DNA from: Alkalicoccus saliphilus | GTDB lineage: Bacteria; Bacillota; Bacilli; Bacillales; Salisediminibacteriaceae | Assembly (NCBI RefSeq): GCF_003044065.1 | Contig: NZ_PZJJ01000024.1 | Location: 1 to 51,518 of the forward strand | Direction of reading: 5' to 3' | DNA length: 51,518 nucleotides | Shown here: positions 9,555 to 18,481 of the stretch, piece by piece | Numbering within the stretch: the stretch's first letter is position 1 | Layout of the letters: every line of letters starts with the position of its first letter | The notes under the pieces: generated by a model | What the model was told of the DNA's origin: nothing | Database searches by the model: none | The model's input: the letters and a program-made list of their open reading frames with translations, nothing else | Made by a program: the position numbers and the translations under genes

Positions 9555-10448
9555 ATGCAATATAATGAATTTATGGAAGAATTAAGAAATTTAACTATCA
9601 TTTCTCTTTTTAGTGATGACGACTTGATGGATATTCTTGTCTTAAAAGGCGGGAATGCTTTAGAACTAGCTTATAAAATGAATTCGAGAGCTTCTATTGA
9701 TATTGATGTTTCAATGGAAAAAGATTTTAAAGATTTTGGTTTCTCTATAGAAGAAATAGAGGAGAAATTAAACAGGAGTTTAGACGAGACCTTTCTAGAA
9801 AACGGGTATAAAATATTTGATATGAAACTTGAAGAACAACCTCGAAATAAAGATCCTGAACAGACGGCCGCTTGGGGGGGATACCGTGTTGTTTTTAAAG
9901 TTATTGAGCATGATAATTTTAAAAAAATTGGCCAAGAAAATATTGATAAATTAAGAAGAGAATCACTTCCAGTCTCTGGAGGAAAAAAAATTATTAAAGT
10001 TGATATTAGCAAATACGAATTCGTTTCACCCAGCGAAACGACCGATTTTCATGACTTTATCATTCGTATTTATTCTCCTCGGATGATCGTTTTTGAAAAA
10101 TTACGAGCTATATGCCAACAAATGGAAGAATACGCTGTTGCTAACCGAACTAGTCGTTCTCCACGTCCTAGAGATTTTTACGATATCTATATGGTTATTA
10201 ATCAATTAGATCCATCGCTTGACTTTAACGAAAGTGAAAATCAAGCGATGATTAAAGAATTTTTCAAAATTAAAAACGTGCCTCTATATTTGTTAGGAAA
10301 CATTTCTAGAGAAGAAGTCAAACAGTTTCATGAGCAACAATATAATGATTTGCGCGATACAGTTAAAGGCGAAATTTTTCCTTTTCAATTTTATTATCAA
10401 TTTGTCGTAGAAAAGGTGAAACAGCTAAGGATTTTATGGGAATTATGA
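9555..10448 (+). CDS. AbiEii/AbiGii-type nucleotidyltransferase toxin
   Basis: The protein (297 residues from the chosen ATG) carries the AbiEii-type nucleotidyltransferase signature: VLKGGNALELAY, then RASIDIDVSM with the paired acidic residues of the active site, and later SPRPRDFYDIY. AbiEii toxins transfer nucleotides to RNA, such as tRNA acceptor ends, and cause phage abortive infection or plasmid addiction as type IV toxin-antitoxin systems. The ATG at 9555 follows GGTGGTG by about 9 bases; a TTG at 9537 would leave no ribosome site. Its partner antitoxin gene is convergent, with a 6-base overlap at the 3' ends, which is unusual because AbiEi and AbiEii genes normally form one operon. 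Confidence 0.8.
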   Translation: MQYNEFMEELRNLTIISLFSDDDLMDILVLKGGNALELAYKMNSRASIDIDVSMEKDFKDFGFSIEEIEEKLNRSLDETFLENGYKIFDMKLEEQPRNKDPEQTAAWGGYRVVFKVIEHDNFKKIGQENIDKLRRESLPVSGGKKIIKVDISKYEFVSPSETTDFHDFIIRIYSPRMIVFEKLRAICQQMEEYAVANRTSRSPRPRDFYDIYMVINQLDPSLDFNESENQAMIKEFFKIKNVPLYLLGNISREEVKQFHEQQYNDLRDTVKGEIFPFQFYYQFVVEKVKQLRILWEL

Positions 10449-11315
10449 TAAATCACGAGGGTAATATAACTTCCATCGTTTAGAATATGACAAATTCTTC
10501 ATATTATGAGACAAATAAAAGTCGAATTTTTGAGGGAACTTCTCCAAAAGTTGAAGAGATGATTCCTTATAACCGGCTTTTTCAAGCAAAAAACCAATAG
10601 ATTGGTGATAAGGATAAATAAAATTTAATTTTTTTAAATATGAATATATTTTATTTACAGAAACACTACCTATAGAATTTTTATAAATATTTAATACCTC
10701 TTGAATACCACCCGAGTAGTTAGGACGAACGGCAATATCGATTAATGTCCGTTCGACATTTGTTATTTGAAAAGTGTCTTTACTTTGGACACCTAATTTA
10801 TTTGTATGCTTTCCATTTAATAAATAAATTCTTCTACCGTCATATATGGCTACATTTTTCGAGGTTCGCGTTTCTTTTTGAAAAGCTTGATCAATAGAAT
10901 GTTGCTCTAGTGAAGGATTGGCATATTGTTTCTTAGTTTGTTCTTTATTAACATAAATAGTTTTTACTATGCTATCAGTGAGGTCGTGATGGAAAGCAGC
11001 TGTATAATGTGAAATGTAGCTATCTTTCGCTAAAGAACAAGCTAATTCTAATATATCAAAGTGGCCCCATAAATATCTTGTATAAGTACGTTGGGGGAAT
11101 TTGATATCGACATCTTTTATATGATGGTATTTGTATAAAAATAGCAATAAATCTCCTGTAGTAGTCGAAACAGGTAACTTCCAAGCTTGTCGATTTTCAT
11201 CTAATAACCGATTAATGTCTTCCTCTGTGAAGACATTTTTGTTTTGTCGTTCTAGTTCTTTTATAATTTCTTTTTCATATAATTGCATAATTTGATTTTT
11301 ACTAGGTTTTTTCAA
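10443..11315 (-). CDS. AbiEi-type antitoxin and transcriptional repressor
   Basis: The 290-residue protein resembles AbiEi-family antitoxins. It has an N-terminal winged-helix region (about 1-85), then a segment with SHYTAAFHHDLTDSI, NVAIYDGRRIYLLNG and the typical FQITNVERTLIDIAVRPNYSGG. AbiEi proteins neutralise the AbiEii nucleotidyltransferase and repress their own promoter by binding inverted repeats. I chose TTG at 11315 because GGGGG lies seven bases upstream; the in-frame TTG at 11333 has none. The gene ends inside the toxin gene on the other strand. Two 28-bp palindromes upstream are probable operators. Confidence 0.78.
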   Translation of the reverse strand: MKKPSKNQIMQLYEKEIIKELERQNKNVFTEEDINRLLDENRQAWKLPVSTTTGDLLLFLYKYHHIKDVDIKFPQRTYTRYLWGHFDILELACSLAKDSYISHYTAAFHHDLTDSIVKTIYVNKEQTKKQYANPSLEQHSIDQAFQKETRTSKNVAIYDGRRIYLLNGKHTNKLGVQSKDTFQITNVERTLIDIAVRPNYSGGIQEVLNIYKNSIGSVSVNKIYSYLKKLNFIYPYHQSIGFLLEKAGYKESSLQLLEKFPQKFDFYLSHNMKNLSYSKRWKLYYPRDLS

Positions 11316-11328
11316 ATTAAAACCCCCA

Positions 11329-11379
11329 TACAATAAAGTATATATACTTTATTGTACGTTAATTTACAAAGAAAAGCAA
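11329..11379 (-). promoter_or_regulatory. promoter and palindromic operator of the antitoxin gene
   Basis: On the minus strand a -35 TTGCTT (11374-11379) and a -10 TACAAT (11351-11356) are 17 bases apart. A perfect 28-bp palindrome at 11329-11356, with core AAAGTATATATACTTT, covers the -10 box and the likely start point. This is where a self-repressing AbiEi protein would be expected to bind. Confidence 0.65.
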
Positions 11380-11439
11380 GAGGAGAAACAACTATCCCTC
11401 TTGTTAAAAGACTTTTAACTTTTATTAATATTTATTAAA

Positions 11440-11467
11440 CATAATAAAGTATATATACTTTATTATG
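11440..11467. promoter_or_regulatory. second copy of the AbiE operator palindrome
   Basis: A second perfect 28-bp palindrome has the same 22-base core as the one at 11329-11356, with centres 111 bases apart. Another short palindrome (GTTAAAAG-A-CTTTTAAC, 11403-11419) lies between them. Paired palindromes suggest cooperative binding by a dimeric repressor. Confidence 0.6.
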
Positions 11468-11587
11468 CTCATTAAAACAGAAAATGTCAAGTGTATAAAG
11501 TCTACATATTTTGTATATTAAAAGTTTTTTCGAGATATAAGCACTTTGAATTCTTAAATTTTCCTTTTCGTAAATACACTTAGAGAT

Positions 11588-11634
11588 AAAAGGACGTTCG
11601 TAAATTGTTTGGATAGATTTACGAACGTCCTTTT
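11588..11634. terminator. strong hairpin with 17-bp stem
   Basis: AAAAGGACGTTCGTAAA (11588-11604) pairs perfectly with 11618-11634 over a 13-base loop and ends in a T-run, so it could terminate transcription in either direction. The same CGTTCG/CGAACG words recur just downstream (11659-11686), hinting that the site is more than a terminator. The rest of 11468-11841 is AT-rich, with no gene; the nuclease promoter should lie there. Confidence 0.55.
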
Positions 11635-11841
11635 TGTCGTTTGTAAGTTGTTTTACAACGTTCGGGAAGGTGTACTTTTGCGAACGGACTTAGATAACTA
11701 TAACTTAAATAAATTACTTTCAAATTTGATTAAATGTTAAAATTAGATTGGTAATTAAAGTAAAATCAATAACATTCTTAATTTAAAGAGCTAAATTCAA
11801 GATTTAACAATAAACATTAAATTTGACGGGAGAGTTATTGA

Positions 11842-13743
11842 ATGTATTTATCTGAACTTAACATATGGAATTTTAGGAAGTATGGGGAAATCAAAAAAGA
11901 AGAAGAAATTTATCCAGGGATCTCATTAGAATTAAATCCGGGTTTCAATTTATTAGTAGGAGAAAATGACTCTGGTAAATCGGCGATCATCGATGCGATT
12001 AAATATACCATATTAACTCAAAGCTACGATTACATTAGGTTAGAGGAAGAAGATTTTCATTTGTCTGAGGAAGGAGAAAGAGCTTCTGATATGAAAATAG
12101 AATGCATATTTAGAGGCTTTCATAACAACGAAGCTAAAAACTTTTTAGAGTGGTTAGGCATGGAGAAAATAGAAGATGAATTTCTATATTTTCTTAAAGT
12201 TTTCTTGATCGCAAAAAGACGAGATGGGAAAGTTAGTTTTGATATTAAAGCTGGTCCAGGTGATGACGGCACAATATTGAATGGGGAAGCTAGAAATTTG
12301 TTGCGATCGACCTATTTGACTCCTCTACGCGACGCTGAAAGAGAACTAGCGCCACGAAGGAATTCTAGGTTATCACAAATTCTAGATAGTCATGAATCTT
12401 TCAAGAATATTGAAGGAGAACATTATCTTTTTTCAATCATGCGTGAAGCTAATATAAATATCGAAAAATATTTTGAAGGTTTAGATCAAGAAGGCAAAAC
12501 TCTACAAGATGACAACGGAGCAAAACTACTAGGTGAAATAAATAAGTATTTATATGAGTTTTCAGGTACTAGTAATCTAGAATCCAATTTTGGTATTTCA
12601 GAAATGAATTTAAAAAATATACTAGAAAAACTTAGCTTAAGTTTACTGAGTGCAAAATCCGGTTTAGGCTCTCAAAACTTACTTTTTATAGCAGTAGAAC
12701 TTTTGCTCTTGAAAAGAGAAGGTTATTCTGGTCTTAAATTAGCGTTGATCGAAGAAATTGAAGCCCATATCCATACGCAAGCACAGATTAGATTAATTAA
12801 TTTTTTGCAAGAGGAAGCTGAAAAATCAAAAATCCAATTGATTCTTACAACACATAGTTCAGTTTTAGCTTCCAAAATTAATTTACGAAATTTGATTATT
12901 TGTAAAAATAATAAAGTTTTTCCTATGGGAGCTGAATACACAGAACTAGAGAAGGGAGATTACCTTTTTTTAGAAAGATTTCTTGATTCTACTAAGGCTA
13001 ACTTATTTTTTGCTGAGGGAGTATTATTAGTTGAAGGTGACGCCGAAAATTTACTTATACCTACTATTGCAGAAATAATTGACAAACCTCTTTCTAAATA
13101 TGGCGTTTCACTAGTTAATGTTGGAAACACGGCTTTTTTACGCTATTCCAGAGTATTTAAACGAGCTAACGAAGAGGAGGGTTTTTTAGAAATTCCGGTA
13201 TCATGTATAACAGACAATGACATTAAACCAAATATTTATAAGTCAGTTAAAGAAGGGGTTTCAACAAAATATGATCTAGGAAAAGATAGAGTTAATGAAT
13301 TGAGAACTGAAAGGAAAAATAGAATAGAAGGTCAAAAAGTAAAATTGTTTATTTCTCCAGAATGGACTCTAGAATACGATATGGCATTAGGGTGTTTGCA
13401 GAGAGAAATATATAAAGCAGTTCTTCAAGCGAAGAAAATCCAAAATAGTGATAAGTATGTATTAACTGATGAAAAAAGAAAAGAGGTAGAAGAAGAGATT
13501 GAAGCAAAGTATAAAGTATGGGAAGCAGAAGAGACCTCGGAAGAAGAAAAAGCCTTCTATATTTATTACCATCTCATGTTAGAAAAACAAATATCTAAAT
13601 CTATTACAGCTCAATGTCTAGCTGTCATTTTGAAGGAACAAGAAAAAGCTAAAATAAAAGAACGTATTTTGACAGATCAAAACTTAGATTATCTAGTTAA
13701 AGCCATATCCTACGTTACGGATGGAGAAGATATGCATGATTGA
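11842..13743 (+). CDS. OLD-family ATPase-TOPRIM nuclease (GajA-like)
   Basis: The 633-residue protein has an ABC-type ATPase part with Walker A GENDSGKS (40-47), signature-like SAKSGLGSQNLL, Walker B ALIEEIEAHIH (about 301-310) and a switch LTTHSS. A TOPRIM domain follows with LLVEGDAENLL (Glu398) and ITDNDIK (Asp458, Asp460). This order defines OLD nucleases. OLD proteins encoded next to a UvrD-like helicase are class 2 and correspond to GajA of the Gabija anti-phage system, a DNA endonuclease controlled by nucleotide levels. It is longer than the roughly 580-residue reference GajA as I recall it. GGGAGAG precedes the ATG. The next gene overlaps it by 8 bases. Confidence 0.85.
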   Translation: MYLSELNIWNFRKYGEIKKEEEIYPGISLELNPGFNLLVGENDSGKSAIIDAIKYTILTQSYDYIRLEEEDFHLSEEGERASDMKIECIFRGFHNNEAKNFLEWLGMEKIEDEFLYFLKVFLIAKRRDGKVSFDIKAGPGDDGTILNGEARNLLRSTYLTPLRDAERELAPRRNSRLSQILDSHESFKNIEGEHYLFSIMREANINIEKYFEGLDQEGKTLQDDNGAKLLGEINKYLYEFSGTSNLESNFGISEMNLKNILEKLSLSLLSAKSGLGSQNLLFIAVELLLLKREGYSGLKLALIEEIEAHIHTQAQIRLINFLQEEAEKSKIQLILTTHSSVLASKINLRNLIICKNNKVFPMGAEYTELEKGDYLFLERFLDSTKANLFFAEGVLLVEGDAENLLIPTIAEIIDKPLSKYGVSLVNVGNTAFLRYSRVFKRANEEEGFLEIPVSCITDNDIKPNIYKSVKEGVSTKYDLGKDRVNELRTERKNRIEGQKVKLFISPEWTLEYDMALGCLQREIYKAVLQAKKIQNSDKYVLTDEKRKEVEEEIEAKYKVWEAEETSEEEKAFYIYYHLMLEKQISKSITAQCLAVILKEQEKAKIKERILTDQNLDYLVKAISYVTDGEDMHD

Positions 13744-15622
13744 AATAACCGAAGAAGATGTAGCTTACTCAGAAAGCTTACTTTTACCAGAAGGTTACAC
13801 ATTTGATGAGGAAAGAACCAATATTATAAAATGTTTAGAAACCAAAGATATTAAAGCTTGCCCTGGAAGTGGTAAAACCACAACTTTATTAGCTAAATTA
13901 GCTATTATTTCGACTAAGATGCCATTGCCTTCTAAGAGCGGAGTATGTGTATTAACTCACACTAATGTAGCTATAAAAGAAATAAAAGCGCAATTAGGAT
14001 TGAATGGGGCACAATTATTTGATTATCCAAATAATTGTAGTACCATTCAAAAATTTATAAATAAATACTTAACTATACCTGCCTACGTTAATTTGTTTAA
14101 TAAAAGACCAATTAGAATAGATGATGAAATTTATAATGAAACAATAAAAAATGAATATTATAAAGTAGTACCTCGTAGGTACCGTTATGGGATAGAAAGA
14201 AAGGATCCAAATTTAATTTATAGTATGAGATTTGATATGGAAACGCAAGATATAGTTAAAGGATTGTACGGCAGTCTAATTTATGCAAATAAAGATTCAC
14301 CATCATATAAATATTTGTTGAGATTAAAATTGCATATGCTTAAGCTAGGAGTTCTATGCTATGATGATGCTTTTTGTTTAGCAAATGACTACTTAGATAA
14401 ATATCCTCAACTTAAAGAAGTTTTCTCTCAAAGATTTTCTTATGTATTTATTGATGAAATGCAAGATACTATGAAACATCAAAATGAATTATTAAATAAA
14501 CTCTTTGATGATTCGGTTATAATGCAGAGAATTGGAGATAAGAATCAATCTATTTATGACAACTATGATGCTGAAGGTGCATGGGAAATTAGTGATAATT
14601 TTATGTCAATATCAGAAAGTAAACGATTCTCCCATTCTATAGCAAATATTGTAAAAAATATTTGTGTAGAACCACAGGATTTAATAGGGAATTCAGAAAT
14701 CCGAGAAATCCAGCCAACTATTATCGTTTTTAATAAAGAGACTATCAATAGCGTAATACCTTACTTTGGTGAAAAGATTTTAATAAACGAGCTCAACAAA
14801 GAAGCGAATCCTGTTTTTAAAGCAATTGGGTGGGTTACAAAGGAACATGAAAAGGCAGATACGCTTTTAGATTATTGGGAGGGGTTTAGTAGAGCTTGGA
14901 AGCAAAGAATCGATTTCGATTATTTAAGTTCCTATTTAATTAAATTTCCACCAGAAGATATTGGAGATAAAGGAGCATCTATATATAAACAATCAATTCT
15001 ACGTGGAATTTTAAAGGCTTTAAGATTAATGGAAGAACGAGATAATAACGAGAGGTATTTTACAGCAAAATCTTTTCAGGAATTTCTACAAAATGATTAT
15101 CAAGAAATTTATGAAATATTGCTATTAAGATTAGCAGCTTGGTGTCTTGCCATCCAAAATGGAGAGAACATACATGAAGAAGTTAAAGAGTTTATTGAAA
15201 TAGAACTTAATAAAATTTTTAATTGGGGCAGACTCTCTTTGTTAAATGAGTTTTTTGAAAGGCAAGAAGAGGCAAAAGAAGTTCCTATAACTACATCTAG
15301 TAATATCTTTACCTTCGAAGGAGCTTCTGACTCTATAGATATAGTATTTGACTCTATTCATGGTGTTAAAGGGGAAACGCATACAGCAACTTTATATCTT
15401 GAAACATTTTTTCGCGAATATGATATAGCAAGAATTATAAATTATTTAAAGGGAAATCATGCACAAACAAATAAAAAATATACGTTACAAAACTTAAAAA
15501 TGTCATATGTTGGCTTAACAAGACCTTCTCATATGTTGTGTATTGCAGTGCATGAAGAAACAGTGAAAAATCATGAACAAGATTTACAAGAAGCAGGATG
15601 GCGCATTGAGTATGTAAATTAA
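13736..15622 (+). CDS. UvrD/PcrA-like helicase (GajB-like)
   Basis: The 628-residue protein has superfamily 1 helicase motifs: Walker A CPGSGKTTT (about 42-50), motif II FIDEMQDT (about 240, with Met where Ala is usual), motif III IGDKNQSIYDNYDAEGAW, then DSIHGVKGETHTATL (about 540) and a motif VI-like YVGLTRPSHM (about 590). Such helicases pair with class 2 OLD nucleases in Gabija, where GajB senses DNA ends and works with GajA. I preferred the ATG at 13736, which has GGAGA nine bases upstream; an in-frame ATG at 13721 is possible. The gene overlaps the nuclease gene, so the two are translationally coupled. It is longer than reference GajB as I recall it. Confidence 0.83.
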   Translation: MIEITEEDVAYSESLLLPEGYTFDEERTNIIKCLETKDIKACPGSGKTTTLLAKLAIISTKMPLPSKSGVCVLTHTNVAIKEIKAQLGLNGAQLFDYPNNCSTIQKFINKYLTIPAYVNLFNKRPIRIDDEIYNETIKNEYYKVVPRRYRYGIERKDPNLIYSMRFDMETQDIVKGLYGSLIYANKDSPSYKYLLRLKLHMLKLGVLCYDDAFCLANDYLDKYPQLKEVFSQRFSYVFIDEMQDTMKHQNELLNKLFDDSVIMQRIGDKNQSIYDNYDAEGAWEISDNFMSISESKRFSHSIANIVKNICVEPQDLIGNSEIREIQPTIIVFNKETINSVIPYFGEKILINELNKEANPVFKAIGWVTKEHEKADTLLDYWEGFSRAWKQRIDFDYLSSYLIKFPPEDIGDKGASIYKQSILRGILKALRLMEERDNNERYFTAKSFQEFLQNDYQEIYEILLLRLAAWCLAIQNGENIHEEVKEFIEIELNKIFNWGRLSLLNEFFERQEEAKEVPITTSSNIFTFEGASDSIDIVFDSIHGVKGETHTATLYLETFFREYDIARIINYLKGNHAQTNKKYTLQNLKMSYVGLTRPSHMLCIAVHEETVKNHEQDLQEAGWRIEYVN

Positions 15623-15663
15623 TTTGGATAGCAAGTAAATAAGAGAATAAAGGAGGTCGTCAA

Positions 15664-16710
15664 GTGAAAGTGTTTATAGACACTCAAGTTTTCGTAGCAA
15701 TGAATTTTAATTATCAATCTTGGTTATTTAAGGAAATAATTTCATTAGTAGATAAAGAAAAAATAAACGTATATTTACCGGAGGTGACAAAACGAGAGAT
15801 AGAATCAAAAATAGATGAGAAGGTTTTTGTAGAAGTAAAAAAAATGCAGAAAGAGTTTAAAACTAATGCAAAAATTTTAAGGGCTTTAGAGGAATACAAT
15901 CCAATTTTTGAACTAGAGTTTAAACTAAATGAGGTTAAAGATGAATTAATTCAGCGCTTTCACCAGTTTATAACTGAGGCACGTATAGAGATTATATCTA
16001 TAGATAAAGTTGATACTCGTGCTGTATTTGATAAATATTTCGATGGAGAGCCACCTTTTAGTGATAAAAAAAGTCATGAATTTCCAGATGCTTTTTCAAT
16101 AATGGCATTTGAAAATAAATTCAGTGAGGATTTTGAATACATCCATGTAGTGAGTGGAGACAAAGATTTGAAAGCATACTGTGAAAATAAAGAATATCTT
16201 ATTTATCACGAAGCATTAAACAGTTTATTCGATTATATTACTAGAATAGAAAATGATCATGATATGATCATTGATAAATATCAGTTCAATATAGATAATA
16301 TTACGAAGCGAGTAGAAGCAGATATTGAAAAACAAGAATTTATGCTAATCGACGAAGATGGCAGTGTACATGATACGATGATAAGTAATACCCAACTAGA
16401 TGAACCATTTATTATTGAGATTGATGTAGAAAATAAAAGTGCAATATTAGCAACTACTGCAAAATTCTCAATATACGGCAATGCGAAGTATGTAGATTAT
16501 GCGAGCTCTGCATATGATTCAGAAGATAATGAGTATGTGTTCTATGAATATAGCGAAAAAGAATTTGAGACTGAACAAGAAGTCCCAATAACATTTTATA
16601 TTAGCTACGACTATGACAAGGAAACCAATATAACTGTACAGAGCGTTGAAGTAAATAACGATGAAACTATCGAGGTAGAAATTCATAAAGTAGATCGTGA
16701 TAGATACTGA
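15664..16710 (+). CDS. PIN-like (DUF4935-type) nuclease, third gene of the Gabija-like operon
   Basis: The 348-residue protein has an N-terminal PIN-like domain with the expected acidic active site: Asp6 in VFIDTQVFV, Glu40 in LPEVTKREIE, Asp142 in EFPDAFSIM, and Asp166/Asp168 in SGDKDL. PIN domains are mostly Mg-dependent ribonucleases. After about residue 200 there is a second, beta-rich acidic part with no motif I know. It begins 41 bases after the helicase stop with an excellent AAAGGAGG site and shares the operon's orientation and AT-rich codon use. A terminator follows at 16870. It may be an added effector of the defence operon or an independent passenger; the pairing with Gabija is inference. 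Confidence 0.72.
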   Translation: MKVFIDTQVFVAMNFNYQSWLFKEIISLVDKEKINVYLPEVTKREIESKIDEKVFVEVKKMQKEFKTNAKILRALEEYNPIFELEFKLNEVKDELIQRFHQFITEARIEIISIDKVDTRAVFDKYFDGEPPFSDKKSHEFPDAFSIMAFENKFSEDFEYIHVVSGDKDLKAYCENKEYLIYHEALNSLFDYITRIENDHDMIIDKYQFNIDNITKRVEADIEKQEFMLIDEDGSVHDTMISNTQLDEPFIIEIDVENKSAILATTAKFSIYGNAKYVDYASSAYDSEDNEYVFYEYSEKEFETEQEVPITFYISYDYDKETNITVQSVEVNNDETIEVEIHKVDRDRY

Positions 16711-16869
16711 TAAGTTATGCCGCTCGAATGTGTACTTGGTGAAAAAAGTATATCTTTCCAAAAATATAAATTAACCCTTTAGCTACAATTTTCTATGTTT
16801 ATTTACTGTTAACATAATCCAATATTATCAGAAAAAGCTGTTATCCATTAGCCAATCTTATAAATAACG

Positions 16870-16916
16870 AAAGCCTGGTAACTAGGGAAACACTCCATAA
16901 GTTACCAGGCTTTTAA
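16870..16916 (+). terminator. terminator of the OLD-helicase-PIN operon
   Basis: A 14-bp stem (AAAGCCTGGTAACT at 16870-16883 with its complement at 16900-16913) encloses a 16-base loop and is followed by a T-rich run. It lies 160 bases after the PIN gene. Confidence 0.75.
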
Positions 16917-16920
16917 TATT

Positions 16921-17641
16921 CGAGGTAATCTTTCTTTATTTTAATTGGTTGCTTCCTGCTTGATAAATGATTACGAAGAGCTGAAACTATCTTCTATTCT
17001 TCTTAACTGCATCCGATCGAGTGCTTTATCGATAAAGATTTTTGGGCTGTCATTCGGTCATAATAATTCTCTCCGGAAACGTCCTTCTCCCCCATCTTTG
17101 TTTTATGAACCAGTAATCCTGAGATATTCTTTACAACACACAAAAAGCTGACCTGATGGAGTCAACTTCGGTGCTTAATATATACTAAGGGGAATGGTAG
17201 TACTATACCTTAGATAGCTTCTTAGTAAACCTGTTTATTTTTAGGATCCAAGGGATCTCCCCCCTCGATAGACAGCTATGGTTCACGTGAGCTTGCCGTA
17301 AGAAGGCTTTCCTCTCCTCTCACATTAATTTTTTAGGAAAAGCCCTTTTTTAAAGCAAGTGGCTGATTTTTAATGGATATTCATCCGTAGGCACCTTTCT
17401 TTTGGGCTCGTTTTTTGCTAATATTTTTCGTTAAAGGGCGGTAGCGCTTTCTACTCGCCTGTCCGGAACAAAAAAGGAGAGCCAGAGCAAAAAGGCTGGC
17501 CGATACGAAGATCAGGTAATTCACTATAATGAATAATCTTTATGTAACTAGTAGAAGGTAAATCAGCGGCGTTCCAAGATCTTTTTTCTCTTCTTAGCGA
17601 ACGAGAAGCAGTAAAAATAATAAACTTAAAGGAGCTGTCCC
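16921..17641. other. gene-poor region with a terminator-like hairpin
   Basis: No supportable gene is seen. On the minus strand, 16960-17090 gives short open stretches such as FIDKALDRMQLRRIEDS interrupted by stops, possibly a relic of a lost gene. At 17305-17351, GGCTTTCCT and its near complement with one bulged A are followed by seven T's, a terminator-like structure for plus-strand transcription. Confidence 0.4.
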
Positions 17642-17857
17642 ATGAACAGCAAGTTATCGAATCTTTCGGCAAAGGTGACCCCCATGACGCGTTATAAACT
17701 GGATCAGTTAATCACGCTTTATCAACAATCATCTTCTAAAAAAGTTTCCCAACGAGATGTGCTGGAGATAGCGATTGCCTCCTTATATGAACAAGCCTAT
17801 GCGTCGGAATCGATCGAATCGTTTCCAGAAAATAGCGGGAAAGAAAAACAAACCTAA
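17642..17857 (+). CDS. small predicted DNA-binding-like protein
   Basis: A 71-residue protein begins at ATG with a strong AAAGGAG site eight bases upstream. The sequence SAKVTPMTRYKLDQLITLYQ followed by VSQRDVLEIAIASLYEQ resembles a short strand and two helices of a ribbon-helix-helix protein, of the kind used for plasmid copy or partition control or as an antitoxin. I cannot name the family. It stands alone, and the hairpin at 17911 could terminate it. Confidence 0.55.
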   Translation: MNSKLSNLSAKVTPMTRYKLDQLITLYQQSSSKKVSQRDVLEIAIASLYEQAYASESIESFPENSGKEKQT

Positions 17858-17910
17858 CGAAAAAAGGCCTTCCGTAACATAGTCCAATTTTATAAGAGTA
17901 TCAGACTTTA

Positions 17911-17957
17911 AAGGGATGACCCATCGACATGATCGACAGGACAGCCCTTTTTATTTT
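17911..17957. repeat. hairpin resembling an IS1182-type terminal structure
   Basis: On the minus strand this reads AAAAAGGGCTGTCCTGTCGA, then an imperfect complementary arm. The intact IS1182-family element at 28008 begins with the same layout: A-run, GGGGCTGTCCC, GTCGAT, loop, then the complementary arm. Here it sits between the small gene at 17642 and the end of the minus-strand tct operon and may serve both as a terminator. It is probably a solo relic of a related element end. Confidence 0.5.
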
Positions 17958-18001
17958 TAAATTGAGTTTCTAAGTTGTATTGTTTAAATATTTCCTCTTA
18001 C

Positions 18002-18481
18002 TTATAAAACAGACAGGATAATAGGTATAGCACTAACAATAAAAAGAATCCGAAACAAATGCAGAGTTGCGACAATAGAGATATTTGCATTGTATTGTTC
18101 TGAAATAATAGCCATTTCACTCATGCCAGCAGGTGCTGTTCCACATAGTGCTGTAATTGGATCTATTTTTACCCACTTATACAAACAAAAAGCTATTAGA
18201 ACGGTAGCAACCAGTTGTAGAAAAGGTATTAAAAAGATTGGAAGTAATAGAGACGGAAATTGTTGCACTGTTTCCACTGTAAAAGCTAACCCAATACTTC
18301 CACCAATAATTGCTTGAATGATTCGCTTAATGTTTAAAGGAAGCAATGGAAGGCTTTTTGTGAACAATTGATAACTACTTACAAATAATAAAGATCCTAA
18401 CAAAGGTCCAATAGGATGTCCTGTCGTAAAACCAATTATTCCCCCCAAGCTCCCTATTAATACAAGCAATAAGTACTTCAT
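18002..18481 (-). CDS. AbrB-type membrane protein, second half-length copy
   Basis: The 159-residue protein is almost all membrane helices and fits one AbrB duplication domain (the membrane family once called ammonia monooxygenase or AbrB, not the DNA-binding AbrB). The segment ITALCGTAPAGMSEMAIIS is the typical conserved core of a half. Classical members are about 350 residues with two such halves in one chain; here each half is a gene of its own. It overlaps the previous gene by 4 bases (ATGA), so the two are coupled and may form a heterodimer. A transport role for an organic acid or related product is likely from context. It is the last gene of the operon. Confidence 0.7.
   Translation of the reverse strand: MKYLLLVLIGSLGGIIGFTTGHPIGPLLGSLLFVSSYQLFTKSLPLLPLNIKRIIQAIIGGSIGLAFTVETVQQFPSLLLPIFLIPFLQLVATVLIAFCLYKWVKIDPITALCGTAPAGMSEMAIISEQYNANISIVATLHLFRILFIVSAIPIILSVL

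Noticed and set aside
16945-17151. 68-codon frame after the PIN operon
   Set aside because: No start signals and no motif; the region looks non-coding or decayed.
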